A DNA stretch of 20,588 nucleotides from Selaginella moellendorffii (Eukaryota > Streptophyta > Lycopodiopsida > Selaginellales > Selaginellaceae), in assembly GCF_000143415.4 (NCBI RefSeq), contig NW_003314342.1:77613-98200 (forward strand), given 5' to 3'. A model generated the notes under the pieces. The model saw only the letters and a list, made by a program, of their open reading frames with translations. It had not been told where the DNA came from and made no database searches. Shown here in pieces: positions 1 through 9,924 of this stretch; the first letter of the stretch is position 1, and every line of letters begins with the position of its first letter. A program made the position numbers and the translations under genes.

Positions 1-1362
1 TTCCTTGAAAAAGTGAATTAGTCATGGATTATGCTATTATTATAAAAAGAAAAGTTAGTGATCGGTATTGAAGTGATTGAATCCTTGTTGGATTTCAGTT
101 GAGATATATTGATCATTGATGATTTTTCTTGTGTTTGTTATGAAGTGAGTTACGTCTTGCTATAGATGGATTCATGGAAGATCATTTGGTAATCACTTGT
201 TGAGCATAACTTTGTTGTGTTTGGCTTTTGGATTGATGTAAACATATTCTTCATTAGCTTTCGCATTATGAAGTTTAGCTTATGGAAGTGTTGAAGAGGA
301 TATTGTGGGTTGTACCATGATTTTTTCTTTAGCATTGAAGTTGGTTCATGCAAGACTTATGATCATTATTAAGCAAGACTTAACTATAGGCTTCTTTGAG
401 CTTTTGGTTCTTTGAGTTTTATGCTCATTGCTTTATTTGTTAGAAGTTGTTAGGGAAGGCATTTTGGCTTGTTAGCTTCGATATTGAAATTAGTTTTTGC
501 ATCAAACAATCATTGGTGAAGATTGACTATCATCTAAAATAGTTGATTATCTTTGTCAAAAGGTTTTGTTTGATTGTTGTTGATATAGAATGATTCACTG
601 TTCTTCGGGATGGTAGATTCTTTTTTCAATGATGATTATGCATATCTTCATTGATAGGATGATTGGTGTTTTTTCATGATAGTTAGTTGTTCTCTTTGAT
701 GGCTTATGGTTTTTCACAAAACCACATGTTCCTTGTGGTTTGCTTTGGATTGGTCTCTTGGGTTTGAGACATTAGTAGGATGTTGCTAACACTTGCTTAA
801 GCAATTCTAGTTCCTTTGTATTGTTAATCAAGATTTAGTCAGATTAGCTGGTGCAATAGTTGGCATGAATGAGTGTTTGTTGGTTTTCCCACATTCATTC
901 TGTTCTATTGATTATTGCTTGAGTTAGTTTTGATAGATTAGGATGTTATTTCCTTCGGGTGATACATTCGCGAACATTGTGCTTGTTGGTTCATGATACT
1001 TTGTGTTCTTTCAGTTATCTTTTGTAAGTTGTTTAGCATGCTATTTGCAATATTTGATAGTTAAGTTTTATCATTAAGTTTCCTTGATGATACACTGATT
1101 ATTGAATTTTGTTGGATAATAAATCCTATGTTTTCCAGCTATAGTGCTCTTGGTGGTTCCTGTCCTATAATACTAGTTTATCAGATAATAATTTACTTAG
1201 AATACTTTTTATGTTCTAATCTAAAATATAGTTACTGATAATTAAGTCTCTAAGCTATCATTGTCTATGACTTTGATATTGTCCATCTATTGATCTTTGA
1301 GTTTGGGCCAGTATAGGTAGACTAGCTTCGGCACTTCGTGTGCATGATGAAATCTCTAGTCA
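1..1362. other. AT-rich region without a recognisable gene
   Basis: I see no conserved protein in any frame. The plus strand is T/G-rich and C-poor, with many TTGATTG-like and TTGTT-like stretches, and the short open frames it contains look like composition effects. With 6305-6765 it was one continuous stretch before the gypsy element inserted at 1363-1367. It may be the untranslated 3' part of an older LTR element whose polypurine tract is near 6754, but no coding domain supports that. Confidence 0.5.
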
Positions 1363-1367
1363 TAGGG
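1363..1367. repeat. Target site duplication, left copy (TAGGG)
   Basis: TAGGG directly precedes the TGTTATGATCC start of the left LTR and recurs directly after the TAACA end of the right LTR at 6300-6304. A perfect 5-bp duplication is the normal product of Ty3/gypsy integrase and fixes both ends of the insertion. Confidence 0.92.
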
Positions 1368-1600
1368 TGTTATGATCCGGTGCAAAAAGACAAAGATCTA
1401 GCCGCCCTAAACTATGCTACGCCACCTCTTGAGGTTCCTCACCACCCAACCACCCCCGAGCTACCTCAAAAGCTCCATTGCACCACCGCTCCACTGTGAG
1501 CCCTAGGGTAGGTTAAGTCCCTTACCCTAACATGCCTTAATATACCCTTGAGCCTCCCTTTGAGTGACGTTGACCACATAGTCAAAGCTGGCACCTAACA
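1368..1600 (-). repeat. 3' LTR of the gypsy element (left copy)
   Basis: A 233-bp repeat starting TGTTATGATCC and ending CACCTAACA on the plus strand, so TGTTA/TAACA form the terminal inverted repeat. It is the 3' LTR because the element reads on the minus strand and the polypurine tract abuts its right edge. Confidence 0.93.
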
Positions 1601-1616
1601 ATTCTTCCCCCCCCCC
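1601..1616 (-). other. Polypurine tract of the gypsy element
   Basis: On the minus strand this is a run of ten G followed by AAGAAT, immediately upstream of the TGTTAGG start of the 3' LTR. The position is that of the plus-strand DNA priming site. An unbroken G10 run is unusually uniform for a PPT. Confidence 0.85.
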
Positions 1617-1737
1617 AACAAAGTCCTTGTCCCAAGGACGAGTTGTACCGGTGACCACCCTTTCTAGGGAATCCTGCTCAAGCTCCTAGTCCATCGTCCA
1701 CAGCCGTATACATCAAGGAGGCATTGGGCCCGTCACT

Positions 1738-2964
1738 CTAGGATAGTACACCCTTCAATTGGCTGACATAAAATACCGGATGAATTTTCACCCCAGCTAG
1801 CAGCCGCACCCGATAAGCCGCTTTACCAATGCGCTCCAGCACTTCATATGGACCAGCATATTGATGGGAAAGTTTATCACTCTTCCCTGTCCGTAAAGGC
1901 ACCAAGGTGTTCCGCCGCTCACTTGACGGAAAAATCATGCGCACAAAGACGAAATCACCCACCTTATATTCCCAGAATTGGCGATGCTCATTGGCAAACT
2001 TCTCCGCTCTATCCTGAGTTACTTGCAAATTCCATTTGCACACCACCAAGATCTCATCAAGTTCTGTGGCCAGATCAGTTGCCTTGGAATCAAGCTTATC
2101 TTGAACATCCTTACTCAAATGCAATCCCAACTCCACTACTGTTTGAGGATGCCTTCCAAACATGGCAAAGTAAGGACTTAGCTTGGTTCCACTGTGTTGG
2201 CTATTGTTGTAAGCAAATTGCACCAACGGAAGATATAAATCCCACTATCCTTGCCTTTGACCAATGCTACAACATAGCATATCCTCCACCACCTGATTCA
2301 CACGCTCGGTTTGCCCATCCGTCTAAAGATGATCTCCACTCGAGAGTTTCAAAGTCACTTGCATAGCCTTTGCAAAGCTTTTCCAAAATCCATTGGTGAA
2401 CTTTGAATCTTGATCACTAATAATGTCCTCTAGCAAACCAAAATCAAGAAAAACATTCTCCAAGTAAACCGCAGCCAAGTCTGAGGCAGTGACAGTCTTC
2501 TGAAGAGCCAACAACCGCACATACTTCGTCAATCGATCCACTATGACCCATACTTGCTCCTTTTGCCTCTGTGTTCGTGGCAAACAAGTGATGAAGTCCA
2601 TAGAGATACTACACCAACGACTTTGAGGAATAGGTAAAGGTTGCAAAAGTCCCCCCGGCTTCTCCTGTGGCACCTTAACCCGCTGACAAAGCTCGCATGA
2701 TTTACAATACTTGAGGATATCAACCTTCATATTCCTCCAATAAAAGTTGCGCTTAATCAACTCATACGTCTTCTTCCCCCCAAAATGACCGGCCTCTGGA
2801 CGATCATGATAGTGGAATAAAACATGAGTAATTAACGCATCCACCCGTGGCAAATACACATGGCCATTGTAGTAGAGAATCCCATCCACCAATGAGAAAG
2901 GAGCTTCCATCTGGTCTCGCAAAGAGGCCACCTCAGCATCCTGAGCCTGAGCATGCTCAACTAA
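1738..2964 (-). pseudogene. Integrase of the gypsy element, with internal TAG codons
   Basis: Integrates the element cDNA into the host genome. The zinc-binding HHCC region includes PEAGHFGGKKTYELI, then KSCELCQRVK. The catalytic core shows the first Asp in SMDFITCLP, the second in ISDQDSKFTNGF and the Glu in TDGQTERVN, so the DDE triad is present. The C-terminal GPY/F module reads YAGPYEVLERIGKAAYRVR, followed by HPVFYVSQLKGVL. Two TAG codons (2323-2325 and 2245-2247) interrupt the frame. The first sits exactly where this family has the conserved Gln before TDGQTE. A third TAG at 1738-1740 ends the frame; whether it is the natural end is unclear, since coding-like sequence continues for about 20 codons to a TGA. 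No chromodomain is recognisable downstream. Confidence 0.9.
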
Positions 2965-5127
2965 CTACCCAAACATGCTGACCACCTTACTCAAATGATG
3001 ACAAAATTGTGTTCGCAACGTCGTCACATGACGAACACGAGATAAAGCATCTGCCACCACATTTGATTTTCCCGGACGATGCTCAATAGGAAACTCCCCA
3101 AACTCCATGAGTTTGACCATCCAATGAGCTTGCCTAGTGTTCAACTCCTTCTGTGTGAAAAGATACACAAGAGGTTTGTGATCTGTCAACACCACGAACA
3201 CTGCACCATAAAGATAATGCCGCCACGTCCGCAAAGCATGAACAATAGAGAGTAACTCTTGCTCATATGTGGAATAGTGTTGCTCCGCGGAATTCAAAGT
3301 TCGACTCTCATATGCAATAGGCTGTCCCTCTTGCATGAGAACGCCTCCCAGTGCATAACCACTCGCATCACATGTCACCTCGTAAGGTTTCGATGGATCA
3401 GCAATGCGAAGCACTAGAGTCTCGCTCAACAATCGTTTCAGTGCCACAAAACTCTCCTCTTGTAGCTTCTTCCACTCGAATGGCACATTCTTGTGTAACA
3501 ACCACGTCAGAGGAATAGCCACCTCTGCAAACTTATGTTGGAAACGTCGGTAGTAACTAGCCATACCAAGAAAACTGCGCAACTCGGCCACTGTAGTCGG
3601 TGTAGGCCAATTTTCCACTACAACCACCTTCCTTGGATCTGTCTTGACACCTTTAGATGTCACAATATGGCCTAGATATTCCACCTCCGACTTTGCAAAT
3701 TCACATTTGCTCTTCTTCGCATAAAGTTTGTTGTCTCGAAGTAACAAAAGAACCTTGTGCAAATGCACCCTATGCTCCTCCATATTCTTGCTAAAAACAA
3801 GAATATCGTCCAAGAAAATCTCCACAAACTCATGAAGATAACGCTCAAATACCTCTGTCATCAACCGAGTAAATGTGGCAGGTGCATTCGTCAAACCAAA
3901 CGGCATAACTGTAAACTCAAAATGTCCAAAGCTTGTGTTAAATGCCGTCTTGGAGATAGATGCATTATCCATTGCAATCTGATGATATCCACTCCTCAGA
4001 TCAATCTTGGTAAACACTCGTGCTTCACCAAGCTTGTCTAGGATATCATCCACACGTGGCATTGGCATCTTGTCCTTCACTATCTTCTTGTTTAAAGCAC
4101 GGTAGTCAATACACATCCACATTGAACCATCCTTCTTCTTCACAAGCAAGACTGGAGCACCAAACAGAGACTTACTTGGCTGAATAAATCCAAACTCAAG
4201 TAACTCCTTGACTTGTCGTTGAACTTCTTGCTCCTCCGTATAACTTAACCGGAATGGACACCGGTAAATGGGCCGTGTCCCCGGCTCCAATGTAATCCCA
4301 TGCTCCACACCTCGTAATGGAGGCAACCCATGCGGAAGTTCATGTGGAAAAACATCAGAAAACTTGTCTAGTACATCCCGTATTACTGCTTCTCCCCCAC
4401 ATATGCCTTGGTCGCCCAAGTCACGAACAAACAGCAAGTAACTTGAAAGTGCTTTTCCATTACGACAAGCCCACTTCAAAGATGTAGCAGAGAGCATAAC
4501 AACTGGTGGTTGAACGCCCTCGCCAAACCACACATCTTTAATGCCACTATACTCCAGCGAGATACGCTTAATGCTCCACTTTATTTCTGGATCCACCTTC
4601 ACCAACCATGGCATCCCAAAAATGAGATCCATACGATGGATATCTGCGAGATAAAAAGTCTCCACAAGTGTGGTTTTGCCAACCAACACTTCCAGCCCCT
4701 CGACACAATCATCGAAGTGCTGAGTAAAGGTAGCTACACCTTCCACTGTGTATGGAAGAACTCTGCGTGCGACCAGGCCATGCTCCGCAATAAACTTTGC
4801 CGAAACAAAGTTGTCATCACTCCCACTATCCAGTAAAATCCGCATTGGATCGCCACGGAACACGCCCTCCAGCATTAAAGCTAATTCATGCGTATCCTCA
4901 AGCTCCATTTTGTTCCACACACAATTGAGTTGATGAGCAACGATCGAAAGTCGCTTCCTCCGACCAGAATGGTCGTTCTCCTCATCCTCACGCTGCAAAG
5001 TTTGCAACTTTTTAGTATCTGACTTATCGTGAGAAGAAGATTGGCCATTCTTCTTGTCCTGCTGTTTGTTCTTCAACTGCGGACAATCAGCCTTGTAGTG
5101 TCCAACTTCGCCGCAATGATAACAACC
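2965..5127 (-). pseudogene. Protease, reverse transcriptase and RNase H of the gypsy element
   Basis: The longest open stretch of the polyprotein; a single TAG at 2965-2967 separates it from integrase, and one at 5128-5130 from the upstream Gag. It opens with the CCHC zinc knuckle of Gag (GCYHCGEVGHYKADCP, spacing CX2CX4HX4C). Counting from the Met at 5076, the protease active site LLDSGSDDNFVS is near residues 81-92. The RT has FTKIDLRSGYHQI (first catalytic Asp near 359), MPFGLTNAPATF, and FLDDILVFSK with the two catalytic Asp near 423-424. RNase H keeps all four acidic residues, in TCDASGYALGG, YEQELLSIVHA, LTDHKPLVY and VADALSR. Length and motif order are normal for Ty3/gypsy Pol. All visible catalytic residues are intact, so the inactivation is by nonsense codons alone. 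Confidence 0.95.
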
Positions 5128-6042
5128 CTATCTATAATTCTTCACAAAGAACTTTTGCTTCTTGGACCCCTTTGCATCTGAGGTAGTCACCACCGACTTC
5201 AACTTGTGATGCTTGTTCCCATCCTTGTGTCCACGGCGATCATCACGACGATTCTCGACAGAAGGACTCTGCGAATGCTTGTGAGACTTGTGCTTGTCAT
5301 TGTCAAGTCGATGAGCCGCATCAAAGAGCTCCTCCAAACTCTTTGTAGGCTGAGAATGACGCAAGTGTTGCCGCATGCTCTCACTATGTAGGCCATCAAT
5401 GAAGTAGGACTTGTTCTAATCTAGATCCTTCATTGGAACACGACTAATCAAGTGAGTAAGTTTTTCAATATAATCCCTGAGCGTCATTTTCCCTTGCTGG
5501 AAATGGCGAAGTTCTGTACGAGCATTCTCCACGTCGTAATGAGGGGCAAAACATAAATGGAAAGCAGCCTCAAACTCATCCATGGTAGACACTGGTGGCT
5601 TCTTATCCGCAACACGGGACTCCTCAAGCCAATTCCACCATCGAAGACCTGCATCACACAAAACCATCGGAATAGCCACTAAAGCCTCTGCATCTGGAGT
5701 TCCTCTAGCAGCCAAGAACTTCTTCACATTGGCTAGCCAAGCGAGACACTCGTCCACACCACTATCACCGGAAAAAGTTGGAATCTTGAATCGATCTACC
5801 AAAGAAGGCTTACTTGGAGCGCTACCTCGTCTAGCCTCGAGTGCCTCAACACGCCCATGCATGGTATCCATCATGCCATGCATCTCGTCTTGCATCTCGT
5901 CTTGCATCTCTTGCTGATTGCGATTAAGGGCTCGTAGCTCATGAACCACATCCTGAATGGTCCAAATCTCCGCAGCTTCATCAGCACCATTGTCGGCACC
6001 ACCATCGATAATAGGATTCCAGCATTCAGCTTGGTTGGCCAT
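5128..6042 (-). pseudogene. Gag of the gypsy element, with an internal TAG
   Basis: Structural protein that packages the element RNA in virus-like particles. I place the start at the ATG at 6042 (MANQAECWNPIIDGG), 13 bases past the PBS; an ATG further upstream lies inside the LTR. The N-terminus has an acidic segment and a Met/Glu-rich probable coiled coil with a repeated MQDE unit. The Retrotrans_gag-type domain is seen in LVDRFKIPTFSGDSGVDEC, GLRWWNWLEESR and TLRDYIEKLTHLI. TAG codons interrupt at 5416-5418 (between MKDLD and NKSYFIDGL) and 5128-5130 (between VKNYR and the zinc knuckle). Both are in the same frame as the rest of the polyprotein. The C-terminal part is basic and Lys/His-rich, as expected for RNA binding. 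Confidence 0.9.
5881..5910 (-). repeat. 12-bp tandem repeat inside gag
   Basis: CATCTCGTCTTG is repeated twice in tandem, with a further partial copy (CATCTC). It encodes consecutive MQDE units in the Gag coiled-coil segment. It keeps the frame and probably arose by replication slippage. Confidence 0.8.
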
Positions 6043-6054
6043 CGCAACCAACTC

Positions 6055-6065
6055 CTCTGATACCA
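6055..6065 (-). other. Primer binding site for initiator tRNA-Met (gypsy element)
   Basis: On the minus strand TGGTATCAGAG follows the 5' LTR after one base. It is complementary to the 3' end of plant tRNA-iMet (CTCTGATACCA), the usual primer of chromoviruses. The match stops after 11 bases. Confidence 0.88.
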
Positions 6066-6066
6066 A

Positions 6067-6299
6067 TGTTATGATCCGGCGCAAAAAGACAAAGATCTAG
6101 CCGCCCTAGACTATGCTACACCACCTCTTGAGATTCCTCACCACCCAACCACCCCCGAGCTACCTTAAAAGCTCCACAGCACCGCCGCTCCATTGTGAGC
6201 CCTAGGGTAGATTAAGTCCCTTACCCTAACATGCCTTAATATACCCTTGAGCCTCCCTTTGACCGACGTTGACCACGTAGTTAAAGCTGGCGCCTAACA
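6067..6299 (-). repeat. 5' LTR of the gypsy element (right copy)
   Basis: A 233-bp LTR with TGTTATG...CGCCTAACA ends on the plus strand, the same length as the left copy. I count 15 differences, 13 of them transitions. Several are C/T or G/A changes at CpG sites, as expected of a methylated, silenced element. Confidence 0.93.
6236..6243 (-). promoter_or_regulatory. Candidate TATA box in the gypsy 5' LTR
   Basis: The minus strand reads GGTATATTAAGG about 55 bases inside the LTR. It is the only TATA-like motif I see there and the same sequence is kept in the other LTR. No transcript data are available. Confidence 0.4.
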
Positions 6300-6304
6300 T
6301 AGGG
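6300..6304. repeat. Target site duplication, right copy (TAGGG)
   Basis: Identical to 1363-1367 and immediately after the right LTR. Confidence 0.92.
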
Positions 6305-7302
6305 TAATTATTGTTGACTAGTCACATCACCTACCTCTCTGTTGATGGTCTTTATTCTGTTAAAAGGGTGTGACCGTGTAAACAACTCTAACTACCTGTT
6401 TACAGTAGTCTATCTAAACCTTACCGACATGTTTAGTTTCTTTGCTCATGAGGGTTGGCACTTTTGGCTTTTCTCTCTATGTCCTTGCGGGCAAGGACGT
6501 ATCACACTTTTGTAAGCTGGGTGACACCCAGAGCAGCAAGGGTGGCTAACTCTATTGTTCATTTCCTTGTCGGCGATGACCAAAAGGTGTCTAAGCTGGT
6601 AGCACATCCGCGTTAGACAAAGAGGTTGCCTCTTAATTCATTTAAGTTGGTGCATTTCTCACATAGTGTGATCACTGTGAACTTTTTTTGGAGTTGTCTC
6701 CTTTGCAGTGGTTTAAACTTGAATATGCATCAAGGATGACATTAATCTTCCCTAGGGGGGGAGAGTGTCGCGAATGTGACTTTGGGTATCTAAAGTCACT
6801 TGTCGGCTAGTCCTTATGGACACTCTTTCCTTACTGCCACGATGGCAGAAGGTCAGTATTACTTGACCCTTTATTAGTCCCTCTTGTTCAAATGTTAGTA
6901 AACTGGACTTTGCATTTATACTTGGCCGGATGAGCATAAGGATGGAATTCTTAAGTGTCTATTTAGCCAAGCATACTTGGCTTGGCTTTTTAGTTCTCTT
7001 TTCCTCTGTCTTGCACTGGCTTGACAAAAACCCTTGCATATTGAGACTAGTCCCTCAATATTACTAAATGATAGCTTACCATGTTTACCAAACACCCTCG
7101 CTATCATGCCCTTTGTGTTAGTCTCCTTTCTGTCCTAAATATTATTTATGGAAAGTGTCTAGATTCGCTCATTTGGCATATTTGAGATTGTTCTGAACAC
7201 AATGGTGTTCATCCTGTATCCAAATTTGCAATCTAGGGACATTCCATATTTAGTAAGTTTCAAGCTTGTCCCAGAGACTAACTCCTAATATTAAGGGAGG
7301 CT
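6305..7302 (+). other. Noncoding region with a candidate 3' end of an older LTR element
   Basis: No gene is recognisable. At 6754-6765 a purine run (AGGGGGGGAGAG) is followed directly by TGTCGCGAATGTGAC, the arrangement of a polypurine tract and the start of a 3' LTR on the plus strand. I could not find the matching LTR end, a second LTR or a target duplication. If real, this older element would be the sequence into which the 1368-6299 element jumped. Confidence 0.35.
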
Positions 7303-7420
7303 TGGGGTGAAAGCCCAAAGTGTGTGTTCCTCAAGGGAGGGGAGGGGGGGATATGGGGGGTTCCAAATGTATAGTAGGGATAATGGGTAGGTTGGGAATG
7401 GCCAACTAACTTGAGGCATA
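7303..7420 (+). repeat. Dispersed repeat segment, inverted relative to 12715-12851
   Basis: GGGGTGAAAGCCCAAAG, a G-rich stretch, GGGGTTCCAAA, and TAGGGATAATG occur here in order. They occur in the same order on the minus strand at 12851 down to about 12715, followed in both by an AACTNACTTGAGG motif. Divergence is substantial and the parent family is unknown. Confidence 0.7.
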
Positions 7421-7597
7421 GTTTAGCTCCTACTTGCATGTCTGTCCTTGTTCTGCGTCCGGCTTGGGTCTAAGCCCAAGTTCCATTCCATGCTAGCTAG
7501 TGGAGTACCCATATCCTCACATTAGGCCACTAGTATGCCGAAATAGCACCAAACTCCGTTTGGCTCCATTTTGCGTGCTGGTCCTGGCATTGGGATG

Positions 7598-7889
7598 CTA
7601 GACTTCGTTTCTCATATCCTGTACAACCGGCTGAGAGAATGCTGCTGCTGCAAATGGTCCATTCCTGTTTGAGAATGCCATGTGAAGGACAAAGGTCGGT
7701 GCCAAGGAAGGATCCACCGAATGGTTGCTGTTGATATCTAGAGCAGTGGCAGCAGCGGCTGTAGGCACAAAAAATCTCATTGGAGCCAAAGGCTTTGCAC
7801 TTGCCTTTGGCACCATGTCAAACAGTGGAGGAGAGTCCAATGATGTCTTGGATGGTGTTACACTACCTTTGTTGAATGCATCGACATAT
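7598..7889 (-). pseudogene. SEC16 pseudogene, last coding exon
   Basis: Acceptor TTTTTGCAG at 7890. The exon completes an Arg codon shared with the previous exon (AG|A), then reads YVDAFNKGSVTPS, LFDMVPKASAKP and MRFFVPTAAAAT, and ends at a TAG at 7598-7600. Plant SEC16 proteins have YVDTFN and a FFVP motif in the same positions near the C-terminus. The exon is fully open. Confidence 0.85.
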
Positions 7890-7938
7890 CTGCAAAAACC
7901 TCATGAGATTGGAGTGCTGCGAATGACCAAAATGGTAC

Positions 7939-8219
7939 CTTGATCTAACGTTTTGACGTGTGCAAGCTGCGTACTGGTTACTGCTTGGAGGCATTGGTGG
8001 GATTCCACTCACAACCAGTTGCAGCCTTTCCGGAGTTGGCTGTGGTCTCTCAGGCAACATGGAAATAGGAGTGCCATTCTCCTCCACACATGAGATGAGC
8101 CTGTTTGCCATGGGAGGAGGAGCCAACGGAAGCTCTAGCACTTGTGCCTCAGCTCGTTCTTCAACCCAGCGCTTTAGTGTCTTGTCATATCTAAACTTGT
8201 TGCTGTTGCCAAGCTTTGC
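7939..8219 (-). pseudogene. SEC16 pseudogene, penultimate exon
   Basis: Between acceptor GTGATGCAG (56-nt intron upstream) and donor AAG|GTACCA (49-nt intron downstream). It encodes AKLGNSNKFRYDKTLKRWVE, the hallmark of the SEC16 C-terminal region, and ends SGIPPMPPSSNQYAACTRQN then VRSR. Plant relatives read SSNQFSARGRMGVRSR here. The exon is 281 nt, phase 0 to phase 2, fully open. Confidence 0.9.
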
Positions 8220-8275
8220 CTGCATCACATACTAACCATCAATCAGCTAGCGCTCTTTCCAAAGCTTCTACAAAC

Positions 8276-8368
8276 CTCCTTCGAAAGTGTTTTTATGAAG
8301 CCCATCACTCTTTGCACAAAAGAAGTAAAGACGCCTCTATTTGGTGTTCCTTTCACTGGACTAATGAT
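8276..8368 (-). pseudogene. SEC16 pseudogene, 93-nt exon
   Basis: Exactly 31 codons between acceptor CTTTCATCAG and donor GAG|GTTTGT, phase 0 at both ends. It contains SFVQRVMGFIKTLSKE, matching the short hydrophobic/basic segment that precedes AKLG in plant SEC16. Its upstream intron is the one split by the Tat element. Confidence 0.8.
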
Positions 8369-8418
8369 CTGATGAAAGAATACAAGTCTTAATTGAAAGT
8401 ACACAAGAGCAAGTCGAG

Positions 8419-8422
8419 TTAC
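8419..8422. repeat. Target site duplication of the Tat element, left copy (TTAC)
   Basis: TTAC precedes the TGTTAGGG start of the left LTR and follows the CAACA end of the right LTR at 17792-17795. On the gene strand it reads GTAA, the first four bases of a SEC16 intron. Confidence 0.85.
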
Positions 8423-8608
8423 TGTTAGGGTATGGCCACCAAGAGAGTGAGAGAGAGAGAGGGAGTATTTTGGTCCTTGGAATATTCCCCATCTTCCTTA
8501 TATAAAACCCTTGCCCCACAAGGGCAAAAGGGGGAATTTTGAGGAGAGCATTGAAACATTTCTCATGTTTGAGTGAGTGTTGGGGAGGTGCCCCTCCTTC
8601 CCCCAACA
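8423..8608 (+). repeat. 5' LTR of the Tat element
   Basis: 186 bp, TGTTAGGG to CCCCCAACA. It carries a GA microsatellite (8441-8462), a perfect palindrome GGAATATTCC, a TATA-like motif and a short stem (TTGCCC/GGGCAA). The same features recur in the 3' LTR. Confidence 0.9.
8499..8507 (+). promoter_or_regulatory. Candidate TATA box in the Tat 5' LTR
   Basis: TATATAAAA lies about 76 bases into the LTR; the 3' LTR has TGTATAAAT at the same place. Position and sequence suit a retrotransposon promoter, with transcription expected to start in the remaining LTR. Confidence 0.55.
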
Positions 8609-8610
8609 AA

Positions 8611-8626
8611 TGGTGAACCCAGATGC
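8611..8626 (+). other. Candidate primer binding site of the Tat element
   Basis: TGGTGAACCCAGATGC starts two bases after the 5' LTR with the obligatory TGG (complement of tRNA CCA). I could not match it to a specific tRNA from memory. It is clearly not the tRNA-iMet site used by the other two elements here. Confidence 0.55.
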
Positions 8627-9924
8627 ACAACACTTTCTAAGGTATTATTTCTTTCTTTTTCTTTTGGCCACAGAATTTGGGAACCAATTTCTTGTTTATC
8701 TTGTGGTTGTTTTGTTGGATCTTAGGCTTGTTGAGTAGGTTTGGAACTCCTCTTTCCAGCAAGGTATGGCACTCATCAAGCCATGCAGTATTTGAAGAGA
8801 TATAGTGTTTTTTGGCTCAGTCAGATGAACAATTTGGCGTTTTCACTTTCTTGCCTGGATCCATGGCCCAATTTCTCAAGGTAGTGCATTTGGGCTTGTA
8901 GATTTGGCCTAGATCTATGAGTAGTGGTGATTCTTGGCGCTAGATTTGGGCAAATTGATGGCATGCAAAAGTATTTTCTTCTCCAGCTACATTGGGTCAT
9001 CTCTATAGCAGGAATTTGTGCTTCTTCGGGCTTTGTTTTGGATGTTGTTTGTTTCTAGAGGTGCTCCTGGTCCTGGGCTTTCCAAAAATACCAACAATGC
9101 CTTAATATCGATCTACATCAGTGACATATACATGTTTTTCCACAATATTGGTGTTTTGGGCTACCTCTTCTTGGATTTCGGGGAATATTGAGGCAACTTC
9201 TTCACAAATTCTTGTGGTAGAGGGTAGACGGGACTGAGCCCTTTCCAACAACCCCACCAACAGTCAAAATGGAGAAGGATCGAGACTAGAGGACTCATTT
9301 TTCTCTTTCAGGCTAAACTTTGTTAGGAGTTCCTTGGGAACGAAGCATTCTTTAGAGAGCAGGAGTAAGTGTAGGAATAGGAGCAGGAACAGGAGTTGGC
9401 GCAAAGGTAGGAGTCGGGTTTGGAGTAAGTGCAGGAGTAGGAGTGAGAGCAGGGGGTTACTAGTTCAAGGTTATAGGTTCCTAGTTACTGGTTACTAGGT
9501 ACTTGTTATCAGTTACCGGCTACTCTGAGAGGTTAGTGCTTACTCTATGGGTCAATGGTTATGTGTGCTTGAGGCCTACATCTTCCATTTTCACCCTTAT
9601 TTCTCTTCGTCACAGGCATTTTGGGCAGCTTTGAGCAACTTGAGCACTAACTTACAATCTTCTTGCTCCTGTCAACCCAGTTGCCTTGACTGGGCATTTG
9701 TAGTGTTCATGGTATTTGATGCCAGTACAAACTAGACGTGCGCACCCTTTTACCATACCTCAAAGCCCTAAGGTACGGAGTTAGCTTTATAACATCCAAA
9801 GGCAGCTTAGGTACAATACAACACCTTCTCAAGCCGAGTCCTCTTCATCCTCAGTAGATTCCAGTGACTTCAATTTACGAGCTGTGGCACAGCCACCTTT
9901 AGCTCGACCTCAGCTCCATGTGCT
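8627..9924 (+). other. 5' leader of the Tat element, no gene
   Basis: Untranslated leader between PBS and Gag. No conserved protein is seen; an open frame at 9547-9735 has no recognisable motif. It contains a purine-rich GGAGTA/GGAGCA repeat (about 9360-9460) and the left copy of an internal direct repeat (9421-9562). A long leader is usual in Tat elements. Confidence 0.6.
9421..9562 (+). repeat. Internal direct repeat of the Tat element, left copy
   Basis: A 142-bp segment built from GGAGTA-like and GTTACTGG-like short units, ending GTCAATGGTTAT. It matches 16996-17137 at the same length and order, clearly homologous but diverged. It is separate from the LTRs. Confidence 0.82.

Larger units (their letters stand above)
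1368..6299 (-). mobile_element. Ty3/gypsy chromovirus-type LTR retrotransposon, complete but with nonsense codons
   Basis: A 4932-bp element transcribed on the minus strand, bounded by two 233-bp LTRs and a 5-bp TAGGG duplication. In element order it has the 5' LTR, tRNA-iMet PBS, Gag with CCHC knuckle, protease, RT, RNase H, integrase with a GPY/F module, polypurine tract and 3' LTR. The whole gag-pol lies in one reading frame, interrupted only by in-frame TAG codons, with no frameshift down to at least 1738. Single-frame gag-pol, short LTRs and the GPY/F motif fit a plant chromovirus, perhaps Reina-like. I could not recognise a chromodomain in the degraded segment after the integrase, so the clade is uncertain. 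The LTRs differ at 15 of 233 positions by my count, 13 of them transitions. Confidence 0.93.

Noticed and set aside
150-353. 67-codon open frame on the minus strand
   Set aside because: No known motif, in T-rich DNA with no coding signal around it.
1620-1737. A chromodomain after the gypsy integrase
   Set aside because: The frame reaches a TGA at 1678-1680 and no chromodomain motif is readable in any frame, so I did not annotate one.
1848-2366. 172-codon plus-strand open frame opposite integrase
   Set aside because: Antisense shadow of a clear integrase coding region.
5416-5418. Amber codon as a programmed Gag-Pol readthrough site
   Set aside because: It lies in the middle of the Gag domain rather than at its end and is one of several TAGs; decay is simpler.
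7960-8235. Plus-strand open frame of 91 codons
   Set aside because: Antisense to a SEC16 exon with strong motifs and splice sites; composition is explained by that exon.
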